Program-made: the position numbers and the translations under genes
Notes under the pieces: generated by a model
Databases searched by the model: none
Told to the model about the DNA's origin: nothing
The model's input: the letters and a program-made list of their open reading frames with translations, nothing else
Part shown: positions 7,860 through 15,939 of the stretch, one piece after another
How positions within the stretch are numbered: the first letter of the stretch is position 1
Layout of the letters: each line of letters opens with the position of its first letter
Source: Tubiluchus corallicola
Taxonomy: Eukaryota; Priapulida; Priapulimorpha; Priapulimorphida; Tubiluchidae
Assembly: GCA_030141605.1 (NCBI GenBank)
Contig: JAQGDQ010000768.1
Span: forward strand, 1-25,000
DNA: 25,000 nucleotides
Reading direction: 5' to 3'

Positions 7860-10007
7860 TTTATGAAAACCAATGTAAAAATTGGTCCTTGTAATGCACT
7901 TGAACTTGCACTTAGCAACAAATTTGAACCACTACTACAAGCCAACGATATTGAAGAACAGTGGAAAATATTCAAAGAAGCAGTAACAGCAGTTGCAGAT
8001 GAACAGATCGGCAGAAGAAGGGGTAACAGAAAAGAAATGTGGATACAAGAAAAAACTTGGGAATTAATTGATGAAAGAAAGAAGACTAAGCAAATGAGAG
8101 ACCAAGCAAAAACACCAGAAAGCAGGAGTCAAGCCAATGAGCAGTACCAACTGGCAGATAGAGCAGTAAAAAGACGTTGCAGGAGGGACAAGAACGAATG
8201 GTTTGAAAAGAAGGGTGAAGAAGCACAGTTAGCAGCCAGCCATAATGATACCAAGACTCTCTACAGAATTGTTAAAGATCTAACGGGAACAGGAGGCACC
8301 CCAGCTGTGCCAATCAAGAACAAAAGTGGTGTGACTCTCACAACAACAGAACAGCAAAACGCACGATGGGTGGAACACTTCAAGGAAGTTCTCAACCAGC
8401 CAAACCCAACAACATTATTCAATTTTGAGAATGAAATTGGACAACAACAGCTAGATGTAAGATTGGACAACATCAGTGAACTGGAAGTCGAAACTGCCAT
8501 CAAAAAACTAAAGAACAGCAAAGCAGCTGGAGAGGACCAAATAACAGCTGAGCTCCTGAAACACGGTAATAAAGGGATAACACGATCAATGACAAAGCTC
8601 CTGAACAGCTGCTGGGAACAACAAAAGGTCCCCGAAGATTGGAGAAATGGAGTCATCGTGAAGTTGCCTAAAAAAGGGAACCTGACAGATTGCAATAATT
8701 GGAGAGGAATAACTCTGATGTCAATACCTGGAAAAGTCCTGAGTATAGTGCTGCTAGATCGGTTGAGAGATGCTGTTGATATAAGACTAAGAGAACAACA
8801 AGCTGGATTTAGAAAAGGAAGATCATGCTGTGAACAGATATTCACTCTCAGAAACATCATTGAGCAATGTATGGAATTCCAACAGCCCTTATTAATCAAT
8901 TTTATTGATTTCAAGAAGGCTTTTGACTCTGTTCACAGGCAGTCTCTATGGAAAATTGCTTCTCTGTATGGTATCCCACAGAAATTCATTTCAACCATCC
9001 AGAACTTTTACCAAAACAGCGGCTGTTGTGTAAGAACACAAGAGGGAAACACCGAGTATTTCACCATCGAAACTGGAGTTAAGCAGGGTTGCATTATGTC
9101 GCCATTCCTGTTCCTACTGACGATTGATTTCATCATGAAGAAGGCGGTTGATGGTAAAGATCTAGGAATGCAATGGAAACAACAACAACGATTGGCAGAT
9201 CTGGACTTTGCTGACGATATAGCTCTTCTGGAAACATCAAAAGAAAGCCTGCAACAACTGACCACAAGTATGGAAGAAGTAGCGGGAAAAATTGGATTGA
9301 GAATTAGTCAAGAAAAGACCAAAGTTTTGAAAGTGTGGACAAACCAACAGAATGATGTGCATATAACAGTGGGAGGCCAAATGGTTAAGAACGTTACCAG
9401 TTTTTCATATCTGGGCAGTGTGATGACCTGTAATGGAGGTACAGAAAATGACATCAGGGGGAAAATCGGCAAAGCAACAGCAGTATTTAGGAAGATGGGA
9501 AAAATCTGGACAAGCAAGAAAATTGACATGAAAATCAAACTTCGTCTGTACAACGCCATTGTGCTGCCAACGGCTCTCTATGCCAGCGAAACCTGGAAAG
9601 TCACAGCGGAGTTATCAAAGAAACTGAACGTCTTCCACCAAAAATGCCTTCGAAAGATACTAAAAATCTCCTACCGCGACCATGTCACCAATGTAGAAGT
9701 TCTTCAACGAGCGCAGTCATTGCGGTTACAAGATATAGTTACAGAGAGAAGAATGAAACTGGCTGGACATATTCTCCGTCTATCAGAAAGTCGTTACGCC
9801 AAAACAGCAGTACAGTGGGAACCACCTGGTGGGAAACGAAAAAGAGGTCGGCCAAAAACAACGTGGCGCAGATCCTTCAAAGAAGACCTTCGAGCTGTCA
9901 ACATACGTTGGGAAAACGTAGAGAACGAAGCCGCCGATAGAACTCAGTGGAAAATGCTGTCTGCCCAATGTGCATCAATGCGCAGGAAGGACTAAGGTCT
10001 AAGGTAA
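7860..10007 (+). mobile_element. 5'-truncated RTE-like non-LTR retrotransposon
   Basis: The element starts abruptly at the edge of the left direct repeat, lacks the expected N-terminal apurinic endonuclease, and ends shortly after the ORF in a CTAAGGTCTAAGGTAAGG simple repeat. Short tandem 3' tails of that kind are usual for RTE-class elements. The 3' boundary is uncertain: it could extend to the right direct repeat at 10453. Confidence 0.75.
7863..9995 (+). CDS. LINE reverse transcriptase, RTE-like, truncated at the N-terminus
   Basis: About 710 codons uninterrupted from the first in-frame ATG. The open frame actually enters from the truncation junction at 7860. A lysine/arginine-rich linker (WIQEKTWELIDERKK near residue 65) precedes the RT domain. 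RT signatures are PEDWRNGVIVKLPKKG (about residue 262), motif A DFKKAFDS (about 350), motif B GVKQGCIMSPF (about 407) and catalytic motif C FADD (about 450, with Phe in place of the commoner Tyr), followed by FSYLGS. The C-terminal connection region carries LYASETW, LRWQ-like LRLQDIV, GHILRLSES and a basic GKRKRGRPKTTW box. Family knowledge: it copies its own RNA at a nicked target. Without the endonuclease domain this copy should not mobilise itself by the usual route. A frame with no stops over 2.1 kb implies recent insertion or a young family. Assignment to RTE rather than a related clade is by pattern only. Confidence 0.85.
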   Translation: MKTNVKIGPCNALELALSNKFEPLLQANDIEEQWKIFKEAVTAVADEQIGRRRGNRKEMWIQEKTWELIDERKKTKQMRDQAKTPESRSQANEQYQLADRAVKRRCRRDKNEWFEKKGEEAQLAASHNDTKTLYRIVKDLTGTGGTPAVPIKNKSGVTLTTTEQQNARWVEHFKEVLNQPNPTTLFNFENEIGQQQLDVRLDNISELEVETAIKKLKNSKAAGEDQITAELLKHGNKGITRSMTKLLNSCWEQQKVPEDWRNGVIVKLPKKGNLTDCNNWRGITLMSIPGKVLSIVLLDRLRDAVDIRLREQQAGFRKGRSCCEQIFTLRNIIEQCMEFQQPLLINFIDFKKAFDSVHRQSLWKIASLYGIPQKFISTIQNFYQNSGCCVRTQEGNTEYFTIETGVKQGCIMSPFLFLLTIDFIMKKAVDGKDLGMQWKQQQRLADLDFADDIALLETSKESLQQLTTSMEEVAGKIGLRISQEKTKVLKVWTNQQNDVHITVGGQMVKNVTSFSYLGSVMTCNGGTENDIRGKIGKATAVFRKMGKIWTSKKIDMKIKLRLYNAIVLPTALYASETWKVTAELSKKLNVFHQKCLRKILKISYRDHVTNVEVLQRAQSLRLQDIVTERRMKLAGHILRLSESRYAKTAVQWEPPGGKRKRGRPKTTWRRSFKEDLRAVNIRWENVENEAADRTQWKMLSAQCASMRRKD

Positions 10008-10452
10008 GGAATGCAATAACCAAATAGGCTATGCTGGGTGCGAGCACATGTCTTTAGCTTGTACTGAAGTATATCGCTAAGCAGCGGCCGACCAGCTAAG
10101 TGGCACGTGGCAATTGTTAGTAATGTAGTTTGTACTAGAGAGAAAAGAATTATTTATTATTTAATAAATGTGAAAAAGGAAAAGTTAGGTAGGTCAGTAA
10201 GAACAGGACAGCGGTAAAAAACAGTTTGGAGAAAGAGGGTCATGGGAGAAGGTTCACACATCATAGTTTTAGTTTTTTGAGAGGTGATTATATTTTCATT
10301 TTTGCAGAAGTGTAATCAGTAATTATAAAATGGTTTGTGTTAATGGAGAGAAATTTTGCATACATATAGTTATAATATTTTGCAAGGAATATGTTATGAA
10401 AGGAGTAAGGAATACAAAACGACAAATACAAATACTAGTTTTTGGAGTCATC
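10008..10452. other. Spacer between LINE tail and right direct repeat
   Basis: No supported gene. Overlapping open frames on both strands at 10323-10601 have no domain and are probably chance. AGCTAAGTGGCACG (about 10096) also occurs at 1267, which may hint at a shared dispersed repeat. Confidence 0.35.
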
Positions 10453-10549
10453 AGGAAAATCAAAGACAAAGTTTGCATCCAAAAGAACAGAACTGATGTT
10501 TTCAGAGAATTGACTTGGATTTTAACCAATGACGTCATAGGAAAATGTG
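10453..10549 (+). repeat. Direct repeat flanking the LINE, right copy
   Basis: 97-bp counterpart of 7775-7859 that includes 11 bases (about 10470-10480) missing on the left. After the shared GGAAAATGTG the sequence continues as GGATGCACTCG, whereas the left copy is replaced by LINE sequence. Confidence 0.85.
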
Positions 10550-10564
10550 GGATGCACTCGCTCG

Positions 10565-10935
10565 TGCAAATGCTGAAGGTTAAACGCCAACTGTGAACCA
10601 AACAAAACCGAACCCATCATATTACTGCGGAGGCGACGAAAAGGTCCAAGGTTCAAATCTGGATCAGCCAGACCATGTTGCAGACACATATTGTTGATGA
10701 GAAAACACAGAAGAAATATAAACAATTGGAATAGAAAATTAAGGTAAAAACTGGCCTCTGACCAGAATCTTTTCCTGCGTTCTTCATGCTGATCATGACT
10801 ACGGAACAGGTGCTTAGGTGGTAAACGCACCTGTCCGCCTGCTGACGGAGCCAATGAGGCAATACCATACCAGCTACTTACAGCTGATATGCAACGCTGA
10901 TATGCAATGACTGAGAACAAGCTGAGTTTCAGGTC
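10565..10935 (+). repeat. Possible SINE-like sequence with tRNA-like promoter boxes
   Basis: ATGCTGAAGGTTAAACGCC (about 10569) and GTGCTTAGGTGGTAAACGC (about 10809) resemble pol III A boxes. GGTCCAAGGTTCAAATCT (10644-10661) resembles a B box. Spacing is longer than in a tRNA, and the 7-bp arms CAGGTGC/GCACCTG surround the second A box. It could be one or two decayed tRNA-derived SINEs. No intact tRNA cloverleaf is present. Confidence 0.3.
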
Positions 10936-11045
10936 CCATATCAATTCAGTTCGCAAACGGATTAAAATAAAAAAGTTTTGATTTTTAGGCACAATGTTGA
11001 TGGCGACAATCATCAAATTGTTTCAGGCAATGGTGGGCCAAGTGA

Positions 11046-11500
11046 ATTTGTTTAAACATATTTATTTGACAACATTTGGACAAAACAGTTGAACTGTTAC
11101 TTGTTAAAGTAGTTGGTTTTTTCCTCATTAGATGGCAGCATAGTATAATGGTTTTGTTATACAAGAGTAAACATCGTACAGCAAATAAGAGCAATGTAAG
11201 TGAGCAGACGATTCAGAACTGTTTTAGTCATGCACAACAACAGATTTTCAACTTTTTTATAAATATGACAACTTTGTGGGCCAACTTCTTCACGAGAAAA
11301 TGAAGCAACTTTGCTTTATTGTGTATGCTACGTATGCAAGTCCACGATCTGTACGGAAAGTATACAAAAACTGCTCTGGTAACAGGGATGATACAAAAAC
11401 AATACAAGAACGACAAAGTGGATAATTAATATTTATGTAACAATTAAACAAGCTTATTAATTAATAAATAAAGACGGTCGCAATCTAATGCATGTGAGTT
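11046..11500 (+). repeat. AT-rich interspersed repeat, copy A (long form)
   Basis: Its two ends match 12959-13125: TTTAAACA.ATTTATTT.ACAAC.TTTGGACAAAACAG on the left, and ATAATTAATATTTA.GTAACAATTAAACAAGCTTATTAATTAA on the right. About 270 bp between them are absent from copy B. No coding sequence is recognised. Confidence 0.75.
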
Positions 11501-11631
11501 AAAAGTAATGTAACATTATCAATTCAGCATATTGTATTTAGCTCAATATAAAACGTCAAGTTTCTCTAATATAATTGTGTCCAGCAGTAAATATTCTATA
11601 ATTTATTGAAATATTATTGACCTGGAGACCA

Positions 11632-11898
11632 TTAAGAAGGGCCTATTTCAGGGGGGGAGTGGGGATGCTTCCCCGGGGCCTCACCCTCCAGGGGGGCTCA
11701 CGTCGAGGTAACTTTTTTTGCTTTATGCGAACATACTGCCTCCTCTCTCCCTCTTGACAACTGTATAACTCCATATTTTCTGTTCGAAAATGCTTCTCCG
11801 GCGTTCTAGCAGTTCAAAAATTTTCACCCCCCCCCAGGCAGCCTCACACGTCCCACTTCCCTGGGCCTCGCTTAGGCTGAAATAGGCCCTGCCGTTAA
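11632..11898. mobile_element. TTAA-flanked MITE with 14-bp terminal inverted repeats
   Basis: AGGGCCTATTTCAG (11638-11651) and its perfect reverse complement (11877-11890) lie just inside TTAA at 11632-11635 and TTAA at 11895-11898. The 259-bp interior has no coding capacity and includes G- and C-runs. TTAA target duplication is the hallmark of piggyBac-type transposases. The tips (GA/CGGC before AGGGCC) are not the usual piggyBac CCC ends, so the superfamily is an inference. Removing the element with one TTAA rejoins a LINE reading frame. Confidence 0.8.
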
Positions 11899-12086
11899 GT
11901 AAGACGTGCATTTTGATTTTATTATTCAAGTTTTCCAAATTTTCCAAAGTCTTCATTGAGACACTGATTCGATATTCACAACAACTTGCAGCAGTACATC
12001 GTGGACAGAGAAGTAAATAATGTTCAATAGTTTCAAAACCACAAGCAGAAGTTTCCGTACGTTTAAAGCTCATAGTTAAACGTGGC

Positions 12087-12102
12087 GGGGGGGGGGGGGG
12101 GG
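12087..12102. repeat. 16-G homopolymer
   Basis: An uninterrupted G-run in the LINE fragment, prone to length change and assembly error. It falls in the reading frame as proline codons on the minus strand. Confidence 0.85.
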
Positions 12103-12179
12103 TACGTTCGAGGAAATGCGAGCAGTTCGGTGATTTGGGGTGCGATGTCATCAAAACAGGTGTTGGTACGCTGCTATGG

Positions 12180-12195
12180 ATGTCGCACAAAGAAT
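12180..12195. repeat. Target-site duplication, 3' side of RTE fragment
   Basis: ATGTCGCACAAAGAAT pairs with 12682-12697, differing at one base (A/G). It abuts the GAAGAAGAAGG tail of the minus-strand element. Confidence 0.85.
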
Positions 12196-12681
12196 CCTTC
12201 TTCTTCCCAGCTTTTCCCTATGCGGGGTCGCCGTTGTGAATAAGTCTCCTCCACGCATTCCTGTTGTTGACCATCTCTTCATTTATGTTCTTCTCTCTAA
12301 GGCCTCCGTTAATACATTCAAACCATCTCAGCTTGGGTCGTCCTCTTCTTCTATTTCCCATCACTTCCATTTCCATGACCTCCCTTCCCACGTGATCTTC
12401 CCCGACTCTTCTTTTCAGGTGTCCATACCATCGCAATCTTGCCTCTTGTTGTATCTTTTTCGAGGCTTCCACTACTTTCACTGTTCCTCTAATATTACTA
12501 TTCCTGATTTTATCCCTTCTTGTTATTCCCACCATCCATCTCAACATCCTCATCTCCGCCACATCCATTTTCTTCTCTTCGGTCTTCTTTAGGGGTGTTG
12601 CTTCCAGCCCATAGATTAGGGCGGGTCTGACCACTGCTTTGTGAACTTTACCTTTAAGTCTCGCTGGAATCCTCTTATCGC
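12196..12681 (-). mobile_element. 5'-truncated RTE-type LINE fragment with target-site duplications
   Basis: A 486-bp insertion. The minus-strand frame (stop at 12218-12220) reads CDKRIPARLKGKVHKAVVRP, then AEMRMLRWMVGITRRDKIRN, LRWYGHLKRR and GNRRRGRPKLRW, ending AWRRLIHNGDPA. This is the characteristic end of RTE-like reverse transcriptases after the catalytic domain. The 3' end is a GAAGAAGAAGG simple repeat. Perfectly placed 16-bp duplications bound it. The frame reads on into the left duplication, but the LINE-like residues begin at the boundary. It is a different family from the LINE at 7860-10007, since the C-terminal sequences differ clearly. Confidence 0.85.
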
Positions 12682-12697
12682 ATGTCGCGCAAAGAAT
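12682..12697. repeat. Target-site duplication, 5' side of RTE fragment
   Basis: ATGTCGCGCAAAGAAT matches 12180-12195 at 15 of 16 positions. Confidence 0.85.
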
Positions 12698-12739
12698 TAC
12701 CATTAGAAATAATACACCTTAGCAAAGTGGTGAAGTTTA

Positions 12740-12790
12740 CATCTGAAGTCATCTGACATCTGAAGCCATCTGATATCTGAAGCCATCTCT
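12740..12790. repeat. 17-bp tandem repeat, three copies
   Basis: Units of the form CATCTGAAGYCATCTGA at 12740, 12757 and 12774, with one to three differences. Confidence 0.85.
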
Positions 12791-12958
12791 TTTGATCAAG
12801 TTGCAATCAGTCAAGCTCCTCATATTAGCCAGCTTCTGTCTAAGCATTTTTTAGCCTAACATATAACGAATAGACCGATCATTTTTGAGCATAATTGTAA
12901 TAAAACACATTGAGATACGTTATAATTTTGCCGCTAAATTCCGTTGCTTGTAGTAGTT

Positions 12959-13125
12959 TAATTTAAACACATTTATTTTACAACCTTTGGACAAAACAGT
13001 GGAACCCATTCGAAAAGTCCTCTTGTTACACTGATAATACAAAGACAATGTGTGAAAGACAAAGTGTATAATTAATATTTACGTAACAATTAAACAAGCT
13101 TATTAATTAAATAAAAAAACAAGCA
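12959..13125 (+). repeat. AT-rich interspersed repeat, copy B (short form)
   Basis: It matches the two ends of copy A (11046-11500) but lacks about 270 bp between CAGTGGAACC and TTGTTACACTGATAATAC. Either B is an internally deleted derivative or A gained an insertion. The stretch 12791-12958 has no supported feature. Confidence 0.7.
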
Positions 13126-13431
13126 GTTGCTTATACTATAACATTGCTCATATTATCAAATTTTAAGTATATGTTTTTATAACTTTGGGTATATTTGCGA
13201 TTTAGCAGGTTTGAGTTTCCTGTTTGAGAATTGTCTGCAAAGATTAACAATTTTTAATTCCATCTCAATGTTCTTATAAATAAGAGATGTTTCGGAGAAC
13301 TGCTATTGTTTAAAGACGACGAAACAAAATTGTTCTCGTCCACGTTGTTGTGTAGAGAGATCCAGCATAGAAACCGGCTAGCAGGATTACCTGGAGATGG
13401 AGGGAAAGTGCTCTTCTGCATCCCCTCCATC

Positions 13432-13440
13432 GCTCTCTCC

Positions 13441-13483
<43 letters not shown>

Positions 13484-13501
13484 TGTCTCTCTCTATCTCT
13501 C

Positions 13502-13575
<74 letters not shown>

Positions 13576-13602
13576 ATCTCTCTCTCTCCCTCCCTCCCCC
13601 CT

Positions 13603-13649
<47 letters not shown>

Positions 13650-13718
13650 CTCTGTCTTTCTCTCTCTCTCTCTCTCACTCTCTTGCTTTCTCTCTCTCTC
13701 TCACACACACTCTCTCTT

Positions 13719-13805
<87 letters not shown>

Positions 13806-13817
13806 CTCTCTCTCCCT

Positions 13818-13854
<37 letters not shown>

Positions 13855-13876
13855 TCCCTCTCGCTCTCTCTCTCCC
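13432..13876. repeat. (TC)n microsatellite, about 445 bp
   Basis: An almost pure CT tract with rare interruptions (CTTGATCTC, TTGCTCTGTC, CACACACAC). All open frames over it (Ser/Leu on plus, Arg/Glu on minus) are repeat artefacts. Long homopurine-homopyrimidine mirror tracts can form triplex H-DNA and slip easily, so the exact length in this assembly may be unreliable. Confidence 0.97.
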
Positions 13877-14340
13877 ATTTTGATTTTTTGTTTTTGGCAA
13901 TGCGATACGGCAAAATATTTACTAACTTATAGGATTCATGCAGACTATGTTTAGATAAACTAACAGTGTTTTCATGTTTGCCTAAAGAAGAGTTCAAGCC
14001 GTTCAAATTCCACTTTACAGTTTATCCGTACATTACAGGTACAACGTGAAACAATTCATGGTGGATAGTGCTGTGTCAGTGTGTCTTATTCTGAGGTGTT
14101 ACTTCAAGGTTTAAATACTCCAAAAATCTGTTTTACTGGAACATCCTGTATCCGCAGAAGAAATTAGGATGTAAATTCACTGAGCCGCGCGTAGCTTTCA
14201 AAGTTTAACGAAATTTGAGTATTCGAGGTAATTATTATTTAATCTAAGCTTTGATTTATAATAAACTATTGTAGTTTTCAATATTTTAGAGCATTCTTTA
14301 AGTTAATTAGGTTCAATAGGCAACGAGCCTTGGGCAAACG
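13877..14340. other. Intergenic, nothing assigned
   Basis: AT-rich sequence between the TC tract and the weak minus-strand frame at 14344. No feature is supported. Confidence 0.4.
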
Positions 14341-14343
14341 AAT

Positions 14344-14586
14344 TTAGGAACAAATCATCGGACCCTTGTAACTGCTCTTAACTGATTTATTTTTGTCTTG
14401 GACGGTGCTGCCCTCATTTTCGGTGGCGATGCACGGAACGAGACATTGTTCGGGCTGTTGGGCGAATGACGGCGAGTTCACGAGATTGTCACGTACTGCG
14501 TTAATAGAAGGAGGTACCGTCTGACTGTTATATTGCTGCTTGAGTTCCGAAGTGACGCTGGATGTATTCAAATCCAGAATTGCCTG
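14344..14586 (-). CDS. Unrecognised short reading frame, possible exon remnant
   Basis: A minus-strand frame of about 80 codons, rich in Ser, Gln, Asn and Pro. It starts in frame after a weak acceptor-like CTACAG and is noticeably GC-richer than its surroundings. No domain or family is recognised. The acceptor lacks a pyrimidine tract and no start or partner exon is seen, so it may be a gene fragment or chance. Confidence 0.2.
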   Translation of the reverse strand, partial: QAILDLNTSSVTSELKQQYNSQTVPPSINAVRDNLVNSPSFAQQPEQCLVPCIATENEGSTVQDKNKSVKSSYKGPMICS

Positions 14587-14631
14587 TAGTTAACTTTTAA
14601 TCCAGATTTGCTGCTGGCACTTTAATTATAA

Positions 14632-15074
14632 TGCCAGCAAATAAGAAAACAAATTAGGACAAATACCCACTACGGAACGAACTCTGTAATCAAACAAACA
14701 ATTCTACTTTGGAATTCTCTACCATTACAGGTTAAACAAATCAAGTCCCTATCAGCATTTGAAACAAAATTAAAATCACTAATATTAACCAGATATGAAA
14801 TACCATCACACCAATACGACAACATGCACACTAATTCAGAATTTATATATCCACGGCCATATTAATTAAATCATAGTTTTTCATTTTTTTGTGCATAGTT
14901 GTAAATATGTTTGATTTTATTCGTCGTTACTTTCCATTACTGCACAGTAGTTTAGATTGCACTGACGCATTTGCCTTTAGCAGTGTAAGTTTTTATTAAC
15001 TAACACTGATTGACCATCTCTGTAAAGTCTTTATCAGTGATTATCAATGTATTTTAATGGCAAATAAAGATTAT

Positions 15075-15075
<1 letters not shown>
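14632..15075 (+). mobile_element. 5'-truncated CR1/L2-type LINE, C-terminus and 3' UTR
   Basis: A plus-strand frame with HYGTNSV followed by LLWNSLPLQVKQIKSLSAFE ends in TAA at 14863-14865. The WNSLPxxxxxxxSLxxFxxxLK pattern is the standard extreme C-terminus of CR1/L2-group LINE proteins. The following 210 bp form the 3' UTR, ending TTTTAATGGCAAATAAAGATTATTATTA with AATAAA at 15063-15068 and a (TTA)n tail, again typical. An in-frame stop just upstream of 14632 marks the approximate truncation point. The catalytic domains are absent. Confidence 0.75.

Positions 15076-15107
<32 letters not shown>
15076..15107. repeat. (TA)n microsatellite at the LINE tail
   Basis: A TTATTATTA tail passing into about 14 TA repeats, probably grown from the retrotransposon tail. 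Confidence 0.9.
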
Positions 15108-15109
<2 letters not shown>

Positions 15110-15907
15110 TGTTGAACCTAATCACCGTCCGTGCAATTGCAAAACTGCAGCCATTCGACCACAAAGCCGTTACAGCCCTAAATATAATAAGCTTAAGCAA
15201 CTCATTCCCAAAATTAATTACCATTCTAGTTTTTATTCTTTAATGAAGCATAACATTAGTTAAATTTTGCGGAGAGAACAAGTCACTCATTATGCTGGGT
15301 TAATTTTACTGTGATCGCGATTTTAAAGTGATTTTACTAATTACTCGAAGCGTTTATCACACTTTTATTACTAAATGCTCCTAACATTTTCCACGAACAG
15401 TAAAAGAAGGCTAACCTCCTAGAAGGGTTGATCTTGCTGTAATGTCTAATAGGAGGCGGTTACAGCAAGTTATTACACTGTAATGAAATTTATAACACAT
15501 TTTTATCTTTCTTCTTGCAAAGGAGTTGTAAATTCTAAAGTTGGATTAAAAAGAGTGATGAAACAACGTTTCTCTGCCAGGAATTGATCTCTTGCTTACA
15601 AAAGTAAACATGTGGTCAGATAGTATAACAAGTGAGCTTGCTTACTATTGAGCACCTATCCCATAACACTATCCTAGGTAGCACTGCTGGTAGATACCAG
15701 GCAGGAAAGGGCATATTTAAGGCTGATTCAGAAGCTGTTTGCCATTGCTTTCTTTGTTAGAATGGAAGCTAATTCCTATTTTTTTAAATGGGTAATATTT
15801 TGATTCTTTTAAATCTGAATAAAGACTCACTTGCTCTTAAATGTTTTTTTTTTGATTGCTAGAGACTATTATCTTTACAATTTCATACTTTTAGTTGTAA
15901 AAATTGT
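15108..15907. other. Upstream region of the ankyrin gene, nothing assigned
   Basis: No coding frame of substance. If the acceptor at 15924-15925 is real, this stretch should contain intron and possibly a 5' untranslated exon and promoter, but no convincing TATA or donor could be singled out. Confidence 0.35.
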
Positions 15908-15925
15908 ATAAACTTATTTTTTTAG
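15908..15925 (+). promoter_or_regulatory. Predicted 3' splice acceptor before the ankyrin CDS
   Basis: A T-rich tract ending TTATTTTTTTAG (AG at 15924-15925) sits 14 bases before the ATG at 15940. This implies a 5' untranslated exon further upstream, a common arrangement. Confidence 0.45.
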
Positions 15926-15939
15926 CAATAAAAAAAACA

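Larger units (their letters stand above)
11556..12179 (-). pseudogene. LINE C-terminal fragment carrying two later insertions
   Basis: The minus-strand frame contains a Cys/His motif (ACGFETIEHYLLLCPRC, about 12000-12050) like the zinc-knuckle end of CR1/Jockey/I-group LINE proteins (CG..ETxEHxLLxCPRY). It then leads to a NGLQVNN..FTAGHNYIRET ending when the MITE at 11632-11898 is skipped. The stop is TGA at 11556-11558. The frame also passes a 16-G run (plus strand 12087-12102) read as polyproline, probably a repeat-length change. Upstream the frame seems to continue beyond the RTE insertion at 12180-12697 to about 12745. Clade assignment is tentative. The coding end is the only part recognised. 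Confidence 0.6.

Noticed and set aside
8261-9968. Minus-strand open frames opposite the LINE
   Set aside because: Shadows of the reverse transcriptase frame.
10323-10601. Matched open frames on both strands
   Set aside because: Low-information AT-rich sequence overlapping the direct repeat, with no domain.
12140-12592. Plus-strand open frame of 150 codons
   Set aside because: It is the shadow of the minus-strand RTE coding sequence.
13306-13932. Long Ser/Leu and Arg/Glu open frames
   Set aside because: They consist only of translated (TC)n repeat.
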